This document shows, one piece after another, positions 51,615 to 60,171 of a stretch of 64,000 nucleotides of DNA (positions are counted from its first letter, which is position 1; each line of letters begins with the position of its first letter). The stretch is from positions 62,001-126,000 of the forward strand of contig NZ_JADKSG010000002.1 in the NCBI RefSeq assembly GCF_015350805.1, read 5' to 3'. The position numbers and the translations under genes were made by a program. The notes under the pieces are model-generated. The model saw only the letters and a list, made by a program, of their open reading frames with translations, ran no database searches and was not told the origin of the DNA. The DNA comes from Herbiconiux sp. VKM Ac-1786. GTDB taxonomy: Bacteria; Actinomycetota; Actinomycetes; Actinomycetales; Microbacteriaceae.

Positions 51615-51708
51615 TCGAGGGCAAGCGCGCAGCGCGCGGTAGCCCTGCGCTGCAGGACGTTCGGCGGCCGTCCACGGATGCTGCCGCGCGCTTCGCGCTT
51701 GCCCTCGA
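51615..51708. repeat. 28-bp inverted repeat with 38-base loop between convergent genes
   Basis: Left arm 51615-51642 begins TCGAGGGCAAGCGCG and right arm 51681-51708 is its complement with two mismatched pairs. Partial pairing continues outward for about 10 bases. The arms are unusually long for a terminator in this window. It lies between the lipoprotein stop (51515) and the HNH stop (51744). Confidence 0.85.
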
Positions 51709-51743
51709 AGACCGTGGCCGGTCAGGACGGCGGGCGCGCCGGA

Positions 51744-53126
51744 TCAGGCGGCCGGGCGGTGAATGGTGCGTCGACGCGTGGTCGGGATCGGTGTCTGCTC
51801 GGTATCGATATACCTCGGCGGAATGAGGTGAGGCACCCCGGACTGCATGGTCAGCTTCCACGCCGCCTTGTGCAAATGCGAGTGATGGAAGTGGCAGAGA
51901 AGAACGCCGTTGTCGATGTCGGTTCTTCCGGGCGGATGATCGTCCGAGACCCATTCGTTCGCATGGTGTGTCTCGCAGAACGAGGGTGGCCGATCGCAGT
52001 CTGGCCAGATGCACCCGCCGTCCCGCGCCGCGAGGGCCCGGTTCTGCGCCGGAGTGAAGAGCCGCTTCGTCTTGCCGTGGTAGAGCACCTCGCCCCTGTC
52101 GCCGAACAGAGTCGCGGCGATGGGGGAGTGGCAGCGAAGCTGCGCGACGGTCGAGGCAGGAACGGGCTCATCGACGCCGTCGATCCATCCGACGCCACGC
52201 CCGGCTTCGAGGTCCTCGACCGAGATGTGCACGTTGACAGTCGCGGTCGCTCCGTTGATGCGCGGCATGTCGTCGGCGCGGGTGGCGCGCGCAATGAGTT
52301 CGGTGATGGTGTCGGCGTTCTTCTGCGCCTGCGTGCGGGTGTCGGCGGCTACCACTTGGGCCACGCGCTCGTCTTCATCGAGAAACCGGGGCCCGGTAAC
52401 GCGCGGGCTCAGCATCGCCTGGATGCTCGACATCCACACGCCGCCCTGCTCGGGCGTGAGCGCGAACTTCCCCCGCACCATCCCGTCCGGTGCCTGCGCG
52501 ATCGTCAAAGACCGCTGCATCTGCAGCACCTCATCCCGCGGCTCGGAACCGTCGGGGTCGAGCACCTCGCGAAGATGGATGGCGGCCCTGAACGTCTCGT
52601 CGGCGGTCAGTCTGCACGCGATCGTCTCGTCGACGAGGGTCTGCTCGGCGAGCGCCATCATGTCGGCGGAGCATCCACGGTCGGCGAGCCCGTTGCATTG
52701 ATTCACGATGGCCGCCGCCGCCTCGACGCCAAGCACCCCCTCGTTGAGCCGTTGCCCCACAAGCGGGAACGGCGCGGGCCCCTCGCCGCCACCCAGCAGC
52801 ACTGCACCCCGCAGCTTCCGCCCCAGCTCGAGACGCGCCTTACACTCCCGCGTAGAAGCCCCGGTGACGCTCGCGACGAGCGTAGTCGGGCTGGTGAAGT
52901 TCTGACGCCGGCTCAGACCCTCGTCGCCGAGCTCGCTGCGCGACCGCAACCCGACCTCGCCGGCGGTTTGCACCTGCCCCGCAGACGCTAGTCGTCCGAT
53001 CGCCTCAAAGTCGGCCATGACCTCGAGCACTTCCTCGTCGGTCAGAACCGCAAGCCTGCTGACAGCACTGCCCAGCGCAACCCGGAGATCGTTGGCGATC
53101 TCTTTCAGCTGGTCGTCTGTTTGCAT
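51744..53126 (-). CDS. DUF222 / HNH endonuclease signature protein (13E12 repeat family)
   Basis: A 460-residue protein with an N-terminal helical DUF222 region (residues about 20-330) and a C-terminal HNH domain: CIWPDCDRPPSFCETHHANE, then DNGVLLCHFHHSHLHKAAWK. Such proteins are multi-copy in many actinobacteria and are thought to be mobile or selfish-DNA related nucleases; their real task is unknown. Start ATG 53126 is unusual: a TAGAAT -10 box lies only 6 bases upstream, so the transcript is probably leaderless. Confidence 0.88.
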   Translation of the reverse strand: MQTDDQLKEIANDLRVALGSAVSRLAVLTDEEVLEVMADFEAIGRLASAGQVQTAGEVGLRSRSELGDEGLSRRQNFTSPTTLVASVTGASTRECKARLELGRKLRGAVLLGGGEGPAPFPLVGQRLNEGVLGVEAAAAIVNQCNGLADRGCSADMMALAEQTLVDETIACRLTADETFRAAIHLREVLDPDGSEPRDEVLQMQRSLTIAQAPDGMVRGKFALTPEQGGVWMSSIQAMLSPRVTGPRFLDEDERVAQVVAADTRTQAQKNADTITELIARATRADDMPRINGATATVNVHISVEDLEAGRGVGWIDGVDEPVPASTVAQLRCHSPIAATLFGDRGEVLYHGKTKRLFTPAQNRALAARDGGCIWPDCDRPPSFCETHHANEWVSDDHPPGRTDIDNGVLLCHFHHSHLHKAAWKLTMQSGVPHLIPPRYIDTEQTPIPTTRRRTIHRPAA

Positions 53127-53153
53127 ACTGAGATTCTATCAGGAGTTCCTGAT
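53127..53153 (-). promoter_or_regulatory. Leaderless promoter and palindromic operator of the HNH gene
   Basis: On the minus strand TAGAAT (53138-53133) precedes the ATG by 6 bases, a spacing typical of leaderless actinobacterial mRNAs. Just upstream of it, overlapping its edge, is ATCAGGA-N2-TCCTGAT (53138-53153), a perfect 7-bp-arm palindrome placed where a regulator would block the polymerase. Confidence 0.6.
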
Positions 53154-53181
53154 GAAAGCTCGAAGAGTTCGACGAAGGGGA

Positions 53182-54216
53182 TTACTGTGCCTTCAGTTGT
53201 TGCACGGCACGAGCGAACAATTCGGTCGGCGCTGAAGTGACAAAGTCGATGCCCGCCGTGTGAAGTTCAGCGCTTCGCCTCAGTGAGCTCTTGCTTGTGT
53301 AAACGAAGATCGGGACTTTCGATCCCTTCTCGAGGAGCTTTGTGTTGAGATCCAAACCCGCGCTTCGGTTGTACCCAGAACTCTCGTTGCGACCCAAGTC
53401 AGTGATTATCAAACGATAGTTGCGTGACTCCAGGAGACTAAGGGCTTCATCGGTAGATCGGGCAAGATCAACGTCGACCCCTATCACCCGAAACGCCTTG
53501 ACTGTGTCGAGGATGTTCTCCACATGGTCGTCCACCCAAAGAATCGGGCCCGACAAATATGCCTGATCCGCGAGTTCTGCGGCGTGAGTGGCCTTTTTGT
53601 CGATGGATTCTTTGCTGGTTTTCGAGCCCGCTGTCTCTTCCGCGTCCGCCAGAAATTCTGCCGCCCGCCGGCCCGCCTGCGACAGCTGAATAGCGTCTGA
53701 TTCAGTCGACTCCACCATCGTGCGCAAGATCAGCCGGGCCCACAAGTAGCTCATCAAGAAACCGACGCTCGCGCCGTACACGACCACAGAAATCGCGACT
53801 GCCGGCGCGTTCGGAAGCGACAATCCTGTGGCGAGATAGCGCCCAAGCGCAGCCAGCGCCCCCGGCAAGGTGGCCACCTGCACAAGGGTCGCACCGATGA
53901 TGATCTTGGTCAGCCAGTCCGAAATCTGCTCGAGGCTCGAGCTTGCGGCGAACCGACCGGATTCAGCTTGTGCGGATTGCTCTTTTGTCTTGGGCACTCC
54001 GAATATGAATCCGACAATGGAGAATGCTGCCGCCGCCGCGAACATATAGCCGACAAGCAGAAATGCGACTCCCACATTGAAGTCGGACGCGCTGAGCGAG
54101 AGTGCGATACAGATCGCTATGCCGGCGCCTAGGGCAATGGCTAGGGCGATCAGGATGCCGCCGCTTGGCCTTGTCGTTCGTTTGACCATCACTGCACTGT
54201 CCCTTTCGCTCGGCAT
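53182..54216 (-). CDS. Membrane protein fused to a response-regulator receiver domain
   Basis: A 344-residue protein. Four hydrophobic segments (about residues 19-42, 47-73, 103-126, 139-165), a helical linker (170-220) and a C-terminal receiver domain (about 224-344): acid pair WVDD (229-230), phospho-acceptor Asp273 (IITDLGRNESSG), Thr307 and Lys309 (VPIFVYTSKSS). SSLEQISDWLTKIIIGATL (93-111) resembles a motif in membrane proteins I recall from predicted bacterial conflict systems (pYEATS-associated type), unverified. No DNA-binding output is present. Start ATG 54216 or ATG 54189. First gene of the defence-like region. Confidence 0.8.
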   Translation of the reverse strand: MPSERDSAVMVKRTTRPSGGILIALAIALGAGIAICIALSLSASDFNVGVAFLLVGYMFAAAAAFSIVGFIFGVPKTKEQSAQAESGRFAASSSLEQISDWLTKIIIGATLVQVATLPGALAALGRYLATGLSLPNAPAVAISVVVYGASVGFLMSYLWARLILRTMVESTESDAIQLSQAGRRAAEFLADAEETAGSKTSKESIDKKATHAAELADQAYLSGPILWVDDHVENILDTVKAFRVIGVDVDLARSTDEALSLLESRNYRLIITDLGRNESSGYNRSAGLDLNTKLLEKGSKVPIFVYTSKSSLRRSAELHTAGIDFVTSAPTELFARAVQQLKAQ

Positions 54217-54474
54217 GCGAAGGCTCGATCAGGCGGCGAGGGGTAGTCGTCGTTGCTGTCGCTCTACGCTTCCCCATAGCTGCATCGCGATGTGGAAGAA
54301 CAGCAGCGTCCGGTGGCCGAATCATATGAGTGGTGTGTCAACGGCCACAAGGCCTCTGACAAGTTCTCGTGCCGCGCGGCGGCGGCCTGCGAGAGAGCAA
54401 CGAGAATCTGTCACCTAAAACCGCGTCGATGTGCAATCGGATTCGCCCCACCTCGCCCCTGCTACCCTCACCCC

Positions 54475-54795
54475 ATGGCCACCCCTTCTGTCCATGACGA
54501 ACTAGCAACCTTCGCAGCCGAACGCGACTGGCCCCAGTTCCACACCCCCGAGAACCTGGCAAAGAGCATCTCCATCGAGGCGGCCGAACTCCTAGAACTC
54601 TTCCAATGGTCCCCGGATGCGGACGAGCACCGAGTCCAAGACGAACTGGCCGACGTCCTCACCTACGCCTACCTCCTAGCCGCGAGACTCGGCAAGCACC
54701 CCGACGACATCGTCCGCACCAAGCTCGAGAAGACCCGCGAGAAGTACCCGGTGGAAAAGTCCCGAGGCAACGCCACGAAGTATGACCAGCTCTGA
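54475..54795 (+). CDS. MazG-like nucleotide pyrophosphohydrolase
   Basis: A 106-residue MazG-fold protein: SISIEAAELLELFQWSPDAD and EHRVQDELADVLTYAYLLAA carry the Glu/Asp metal motif (ExxE ... ELADV). Such enzymes hydrolyse NTPs or modified nucleotides to monophosphates. It overlaps the GIY-YIG/DUF2075 helicase gene by 14 bases, a pairing seen repeatedly in genomic islands, so the two probably work together. Start ATG 54475. Confidence 0.9.
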   Translation: MATPSVHDELATFAAERDWPQFHTPENLAKSISIEAAELLELFQWSPDADEHRVQDELADVLTYAYLLAARLGKHPDDIVRTKLEKTREKYPVEKSRGNATKYDQL

Positions 54796-56572
54796 GATCA
54801 TCCGCCTCCCCTTCGACCGCGCCGAGCTGGCCGTCTGGTCGAGAAGTGGCGACAAGCGCGTCTCCAACTGGCCGGTCGTCTACATCCTCGACGACGATAC
54901 CCAGACCGCCGCCGGCAACAAGAAGCGAGAGCAGCGCCGCAAGATCTACGTCGGCGAATCGCTCAACGTCGCCGCCCGCATGCGCCAACACCTCGCGAGC
55001 ATCGAGCGCAGCCACCTCACCAACCTCCGCGTCATCATCGACGACACCTTCAACAAGTCGGTCTGCCTGCACCTCGAGTCCTACCTCATCGAACTCCTCA
55101 GCGGAGACGGCGCCTTCGAGGTGCTGAACCGCAACGACGGAATCGTCGACGCCGACTACTACAACCGCGCCTTCTACCAAGACCGCTTCGACGAGATCTT
55201 CGACCAGCTCAAGTTGGCCGGCGTCTTCACCCGCACCATCCCCGAGATCATCAACAGCGACCTCTTCAAGTTGAGCCCCTTCAAGTCGCTCACCGACGAC
55301 CAGGCCTTCGCCGTCGAGGGCGTCGTGAAGAGCCTCTTCGACGACCTGCGCAGCAACGACCGCAGCACGACGGTCATCCAGGGCGACCCCGGCACCGGCA
55401 AGACCGTCGTCGCAATCTACCTGCTCAAGTTGCTCGCCGACATCCGCTCGTCAACCGACCTCGACGCCCTCGATGACGACGGCGACTCCCTCTTCTCCGA
55501 GTTGTTCACCGACGAGCACGGGATGCTCCTCCGCGACCTGCGCATCGGTTTCGTCATCCCGCAGCAGTCACTCCGAAAATCGGTGCAGAAGGTATTCCGC
55601 AAGACCCCCGGCCTCGACCCGGCGATGGTGATGACGGCCTTCGAGATGGGGGAGTCGGAGCACGACTTCGACCTCCTCATCGTCGACGAGACCCACCGCC
55701 TGAACCAGCGAGCCAATCAGCCGGCGGCGACCCTCAACACGAAGTTCCGCGACATCACGACGAAGCTCTTCGGCCACGACGACACGTCTAAGACGCAGCT
55801 CGACTGGATCAAGGCCCGCAGCACCCACCAGATCTTCCTGGTCGACCCCGCCCAAAGCGTGAAGCCGGCCGACATCCCCATCGAGCTCCTCCAGCAGCTC
55901 GTCGTAGATGCCAAGGCAGCTCATCATCACCACCCCCTCCTCTCGCAGATGAGAGTGCGTGCCGGTTCCGACTACGTTGGCCATGTGAGACGGATGCTCG
56001 GCGCCGCAACCGAATCTGGCCCACAGCCGCCTGCTTCAGTCCCCGACTTCGGCGACTACGACTTCCGAATGTTCGATGACGTTTCCGTGATGCGCGCGGA
56101 GATCGTGCGCCGAGACCGAGAAGTCGGCCTCTCACGCCTCGTCGCGGGTTACGCCTGGGAGTGGAAGACGAAGGGCAACAAACCAGGCCACGACATCGAA
56201 ATCGGCGACTTCCGGATGCGCTGGAACAGCACCCAGACCGACTGGATCGCGTCGCCGGGTTCGCTCGACGAGGTGGGGTCGATCCACACTGTGCAGGGCT
56301 ACGACCTCAACTACGCCGGCGTGATCATCGGCCCCGACCTCCGCTTCGACACCACCACCGGCCGCATCGTCGTCGACCGCGCTTCGTACTTTGACAAAAA
56401 GGGCAAAGAGGCGAACAAGGCGCTCGGCCGCGTCTACTCTGACAACGACCTGCTCTGGTACATCCAGAACGTCTACGCGGTGCTGCTCACGCGAGGCATT
56501 CGGGGGACATACGTCTACGTCCACGACCCGGCTCTCCGAGAGCGCCTGCGCCAGTCCATGCGAATCCACTGA
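54782..56572 (+). CDS. DUF2075 helicase-like protein with N-terminal GIY-YIG-like domain
   Basis: A 596-residue protein. N-terminal GIY-YIG-like nuclease fold (VVYILDD at 32-38, KIYVGESLNVAARMRQH at 54-70, Glu99). DUF2075/SF1-like helicase core: Walker A GDPGTGKT (201-208), Walker B LLIVDETHRL (298-307; Asp302, Glu303), later FLVDPAQSVKP, HTVQGYDLNYAGVIIGPDLR and NVYAVLLTRGIRGTYVYVHD. Such proteins are widespread in defence and mobile islands; DNA or RNA unwinding with cleavage is inferred. It overlaps the MazG gene. A damaged partial copy lies at 60326-60427. Confidence 0.9.
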   Translation: MTSSEIIRLPFDRAELAVWSRSGDKRVSNWPVVYILDDDTQTAAGNKKREQRRKIYVGESLNVAARMRQHLASIERSHLTNLRVIIDDTFNKSVCLHLESYLIELLSGDGAFEVLNRNDGIVDADYYNRAFYQDRFDEIFDQLKLAGVFTRTIPEIINSDLFKLSPFKSLTDDQAFAVEGVVKSLFDDLRSNDRSTTVIQGDPGTGKTVVAIYLLKLLADIRSSTDLDALDDDGDSLFSELFTDEHGMLLRDLRIGFVIPQQSLRKSVQKVFRKTPGLDPAMVMTAFEMGESEHDFDLLIVDETHRLNQRANQPAATLNTKFRDITTKLFGHDDTSKTQLDWIKARSTHQIFLVDPAQSVKPADIPIELLQQLVVDAKAAHHHHPLLSQMRVRAGSDYVGHVRRMLGAATESGPQPPASVPDFGDYDFRMFDDVSVMRAEIVRRDREVGLSRLVAGYAWEWKTKGNKPGHDIEIGDFRMRWNSTQTDWIASPGSLDEVGSIHTVQGYDLNYAGVIIGPDLRFDTTTGRIVVDRASYFDKKGKEANKALGRVYSDNDLLWYIQNVYAVLLTRGIRGTYVYVHDPALRERLRQSMRIH

Positions 56573-56811
56573 CGCGTCAGATAGGCGGCACGTGAGCATC
56601 GACGTCGTGTGCGACGGCAAGCACGCTCAGTAGCACTTCGTCACCACCTTCATTGAGCGCCTCAGCGTGCTGGATAACAACGGGGCAGTGGTTCCAAGGG
56701 CTACCATCGTGAGACACACGTCGTCGATACGTACGGCTCCGGCTGGAAATGTCCGGGGGCTGCTATAGGGTGCACACAATTGACTGAGAACGCAAAGAAC
56801 GGAAGAGTGTC

Positions 56812-57771
56812 GTGGCGACTGGAGAGCTGCTTACCGAGCTAGTTCGGGCGCACTACAACGACGAGTCTGCCCGTTTCGGTGCTGTTCTAGGCCAGGTTAT
56901 TGCAGCTGAGTCGCGGGCTGGGCACACCCAGGTTGCACGTAAGCTGCGAGAGTTGAGGCTGACGAGTGAAGACCGGACACCGAAAAGGGCCGTTCCTCTA
57001 GCTCGGACCGCAAAGAACCTTTCAGATCTGATCGACATCGGATACAGCGATTCTCGCCTCTCGGACCTAATCCTGAAGCCTGAGACGATGGCGCGCATAG
57101 AGCGAATCGTCGTGGAGCAGAGAAAGAAGAGCCTTTTTGAGGATCACGGGCTCCGCCCGAGACGGAAAGTACTTCTGCACGGTCCTCCAGGGACAGGAAA
57201 AACACTCACCGCGGCAGCATTAGCGGGTGAACTCAAGTTGCCCTTCGCTCGGGTCCGACTTGAAGTGCTTTTCAGTCGATACCTCGGTGAGACAGCCTCG
57301 ACGCTCAACGACATCTTCAGTGAGGCCGGTCGGGTCAAAGGGGTATATTTGTTCGATGAATTCGATGCGCTTGGAAGCCAGCGCGCCGATTCGAGTGATA
57401 TTGGCGAGATGCGCCGTATCGTCGGCACGTTCTTACAGCTTCTCGACTCCGATGAGAGTGAAAGCATCTTCATCGCTGCCACGAACATTCCAGCAAACCT
57501 AGATAGCGCTCTGTTCCGACGGTTCGACGACGTAATTGAGTATGACGGTCCCGACCACGAAGCGCGCGTCCAGCTCATTCGGCGAATGACTAGGGCCGAG
57601 AAGTTTCCCCTTCCGGCTCTCAAAGATCTTGCAGCTTCAGCTCAATCTTCATCTTTGGCTGATCTAACGGCCGCAGTCAACGAGGCGCGAAAATCGGCGT
57701 TGATCGCTGGACGAACCCAAGTATCTGCGAGCGAGATTGCTGATGCAATTGCGGAGCGCGTGAACCGGTAG
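56812..57771 (+). CDS. ietA: AAA family ATPase, IetA-like (partner of subtilase)
   Basis: A 319-residue AAA+ protein starting at GTG 56812 (GGAAGAG 4 bases upstream). N-terminal helical region (1-85), then an AAA module: Walker A GPPGTGKT (124-131), Walker B GVYLFDEF (177-184), sensor Asn225, Arg finger 236/237 (ALFRRFDD). The following gene encodes a subtilase. AAA ATPase plus subtilase is the gene arrangement of ietAS (plasmid stabilisation in Agrobacterium, and an anti-phage system in E. coli). The symbol is used by analogy. Confidence 0.8.
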   Translation: MATGELLTELVRAHYNDESARFGAVLGQVIAAESRAGHTQVARKLRELRLTSEDRTPKRAVPLARTAKNLSDLIDIGYSDSRLSDLILKPETMARIERIVVEQRKKSLFEDHGLRPRRKVLLHGPPGTGKTLTAAALAGELKLPFARVRLEVLFSRYLGETASTLNDIFSEAGRVKGVYLFDEFDALGSQRADSSDIGEMRRIVGTFLQLLDSDESESIFIAATNIPANLDSALFRRFDDVIEYDGPDHEARVQLIRRMTRAEKFPLPALKDLAASAQSSSLADLTAAVNEARKSALIAGRTQVSASEIADAIAERVNR

Positions 57772-57807
57772 CTCTTACTAATCGAGCCAGGATTTCAAGG
57801 GAGAAAC

Positions 57808-60171
57808 ATGGCAGACCTGCCGCACATTCGGATCAGCGCGTCGCGATCAGATAGCTACGGCTCGCCCCGTCGAGGGAATACTGCTCCCGCTCCAGCGCGG
57901 GATCGGCTGACGCATGCCAGCTACGTCGGTAACTTGCTGGAGGGTCTCGAGAATGAGATTCACGACCGGAACCTGACTGGTGGCCTGGTTCTTGCATTCA
58001 ATGGTCCTGGACTAGAGGACGAGGCGACTCGTTTGGGCGATAAGCGAACAGGCAATGAGGTGCTTGCGATCTCACCGCTTGAAACGGTTCTGGTTGGAAG
58101 CCGCGGTGATCTCTCCGCTCTCCAGAAAAAGGTCTTCGAGTATCAAACGGAAGAAACCCCGAAAGGAAGGCCGAAGCACGAGCAGTTGGTGGCACGCATT
58201 GAGACTGCTCGAATCGCTAGTGTCCTGGATCTTTCGTTCGGCGAAATCGACGATTCAGAGATCGACAACGGCGCCGTCTATTTTGTCGAACTATGGCTCG
58301 GCTTCGATACGGAAGCAAATAGTGACCGAGCTAGATTCGCAGCATTTCTGGAGTCGGCAGAGGCTGACCAGGATTTGCGCCACATTTCAACGTACAAAGG
58401 TACGGATCGAGATGTTCACCTAGTAGCGATCCGCGGCAGCGTTCTCCTCGGACTCCCTGTCCGGATGCCTTATCTTGCCGAGATACACCTTCCGCCCATG
58501 GTTAGGCTCCGCGAAGTGGCAGGACAGATCGAGCTATCTAAAGGTCTGCCGCCCGTGTTGGTCCCGCTTCAACTTACGGTGGCAGTGGCGGTCCATGACA
58601 CTGGGTTGGACCACCTCCACCCTCTCCTGGCTCCCGTCGTCCTAGGGACAGATTCAGCAGTGCCGAATGGTTCGCCGCTCGACTGGGACGGCCATGGCAC
58701 CCGAATGGCTGGCTTGGCGGTCTACGGAGACCTTGCGAACCAAGTCCTCGATTCCTCGCTGGTTCCGGCCGCGGCGCTGATTGCGGTGGAGTACCTCGAG
58801 CCTGGGGAACGTGGCGATGTTCTTTGGGCCGAGCGAACTCAACTCTCAGTGGAGATCGCCGAGGACCTCGGACGGGATCATCGTGTCGTGCACAGCATCA
58901 GTATGGGTGCGCCCAACCCAAGAGAACACGAAGCAACCAGCTGGTCGACCGCAATTGATCGCGCCGCTTGGAACAATGGGGAAGGCCGACTTATCGTGGT
59001 GGCAGCAGGCAACATACCTCCCGCCCCCAGTTCATCACAGTATCCGTCAGAGAACCTCGCATCGACCCTCTCGCAGCCAGCCCAGGCATGGAATGCAGTC
59101 ACGGTCGGAGGAGTGACGGAGCTGTCTACGTTGTCCCCCCGTGACGTCCAGCTTGGTGCAAGCACACCCCTGGCCGCACCGGGTCAGCTGAGTCCATTCA
59201 CCTCTGTCGGACCAGCGAGGATATGGCCTAGCAAGCCAGATGTTGTCGCGGAAGCAGGAAACACGGCACCCGACGGGTCAAACCCAAACCCAGGATTGAT
59301 CGGACTTTCAGTTCTGACCACGGCAGCGCGGACGATCGGATCTGATCTGACTCGAGCAAATGCCACGAGCGCGGCGACCGCTATTACAGCGAATGCGCTG
59401 GCCCGGATTTGGGCAACCTACCCGGATTTCAGGCCGGCCACTATTCGAGGTCTGCTTATTCACTCCAGTCGTCCTACGCCTTCAGTTGTCAGTCAGCTTG
59501 ACCCTGCAGACCTGCGTCGATCCATCGGTCACGGCTCGTTCAACTGGTCAAGAGCCGCTCTAAGCTCCGAGAGCAGACCGGTGATGGTCTACGAAGGATC
59601 GCTTCAGCCGAAGATCATCAACTTCGATAAAAGCGTCACCAGGCAGGTTGTGCTGGTTCAATTGCCCTTTCCCGCGAGTGTCCTGCGAGATCTTGGGTCG
59701 GAACCCGCGGAATTGCAGGTCACCTTGTCTTACTTCGTCGAACCTTCGGAGTCCGAAAGAAGGTCAAAATACGCCGGTGTGCGATTGCGGTGGGACATGC
59801 AAGGTCCTAACGAAACTCCGGAAGAATTCGCAGCGAGAATCAACGCCCTCGCGAGGGAAGAGGATCATGTCACGCATACCTCCAGCTACAACTGGAATCT
59901 CGGCGCTGACGGTCGATCTCGAAGCTCCGTACAACACGATTGGATGGAAGGCCCTGCCGAGTCCTTTGCCGGTGACCGACTGATTGCGGTGTACCCGGTC
60001 TTGGGATGGTGGGACCGGCGGAAAGGGTTTGAGCAGCGGACAGTCGACTTCTCATTGGTCGCTTCGCTCGAGATCTTCTCTGATGTGGACATCTACGCCC
60101 CCATATCAGCGGCTCTGGATATAGATCTCGACGTCGAAATTGACGCTGAAATTGAGATCGAGACGGTTTAG
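57808..60171 (+). CDS. ietS: S8 family serine peptidase (subtilase), IetS-like
   Basis: A 787-residue subtilase following the AAA gene by 36 bases (GGGAGAAAC before the ATG). Catalytic Asp264 (AVAVHDTGLDHLHP), His296 (DWDGHGTRMAG), oxyanion Asn402 (VVAAGN) and Ser521 (NATSAATAI, replacing the usual GTSMA). A N-terminal region of about 250 residues precedes the domain and a C-terminal region of about 240 residues ends in an acidic run (LDIDLDVEIDAEIEIETV). No signal peptide, so it should act in the cytosol, as toxin-like protease controlled by the ATPase. Confidence 0.85.
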   Translation: MADLPHIRISASRSDSYGSPRRGNTAPAPARDRLTHASYVGNLLEGLENEIHDRNLTGGLVLAFNGPGLEDEATRLGDKRTGNEVLAISPLETVLVGSRGDLSALQKKVFEYQTEETPKGRPKHEQLVARIETARIASVLDLSFGEIDDSEIDNGAVYFVELWLGFDTEANSDRARFAAFLESAEADQDLRHISTYKGTDRDVHLVAIRGSVLLGLPVRMPYLAEIHLPPMVRLREVAGQIELSKGLPPVLVPLQLTVAVAVHDTGLDHLHPLLAPVVLGTDSAVPNGSPLDWDGHGTRMAGLAVYGDLANQVLDSSLVPAAALIAVEYLEPGERGDVLWAERTQLSVEIAEDLGRDHRVVHSISMGAPNPREHEATSWSTAIDRAAWNNGEGRLIVVAAGNIPPAPSSSQYPSENLASTLSQPAQAWNAVTVGGVTELSTLSPRDVQLGASTPLAAPGQLSPFTSVGPARIWPSKPDVVAEAGNTAPDGSNPNPGLIGLSVLTTAARTIGSDLTRANATSAATAITANALARIWATYPDFRPATIRGLLIHSSRPTPSVVSQLDPADLRRSIGHGSFNWSRAALSSESRPVMVYEGSLQPKIINFDKSVTRQVVLVQLPFPASVLRDLGSEPAELQVTLSYFVEPSESERRSKYAGVRLRWDMQGPNETPEEFAARINALAREEDHVTHTSSYNWNLGADGRSRSSVQHDWMEGPAESFAGDRLIAVYPVLGWWDRRKGFEQRTVDFSLVASLEIFSDVDIYAPISAALDIDLDVEIDAEIEIETV

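Noticed and set aside
51744-53126. A homing endonuclease or restriction enzyme
   Set aside because: The DUF222 plus HNH layout is a generic multi-copy actinobacterial family, with no methyltransferase or intein/intron nearby.
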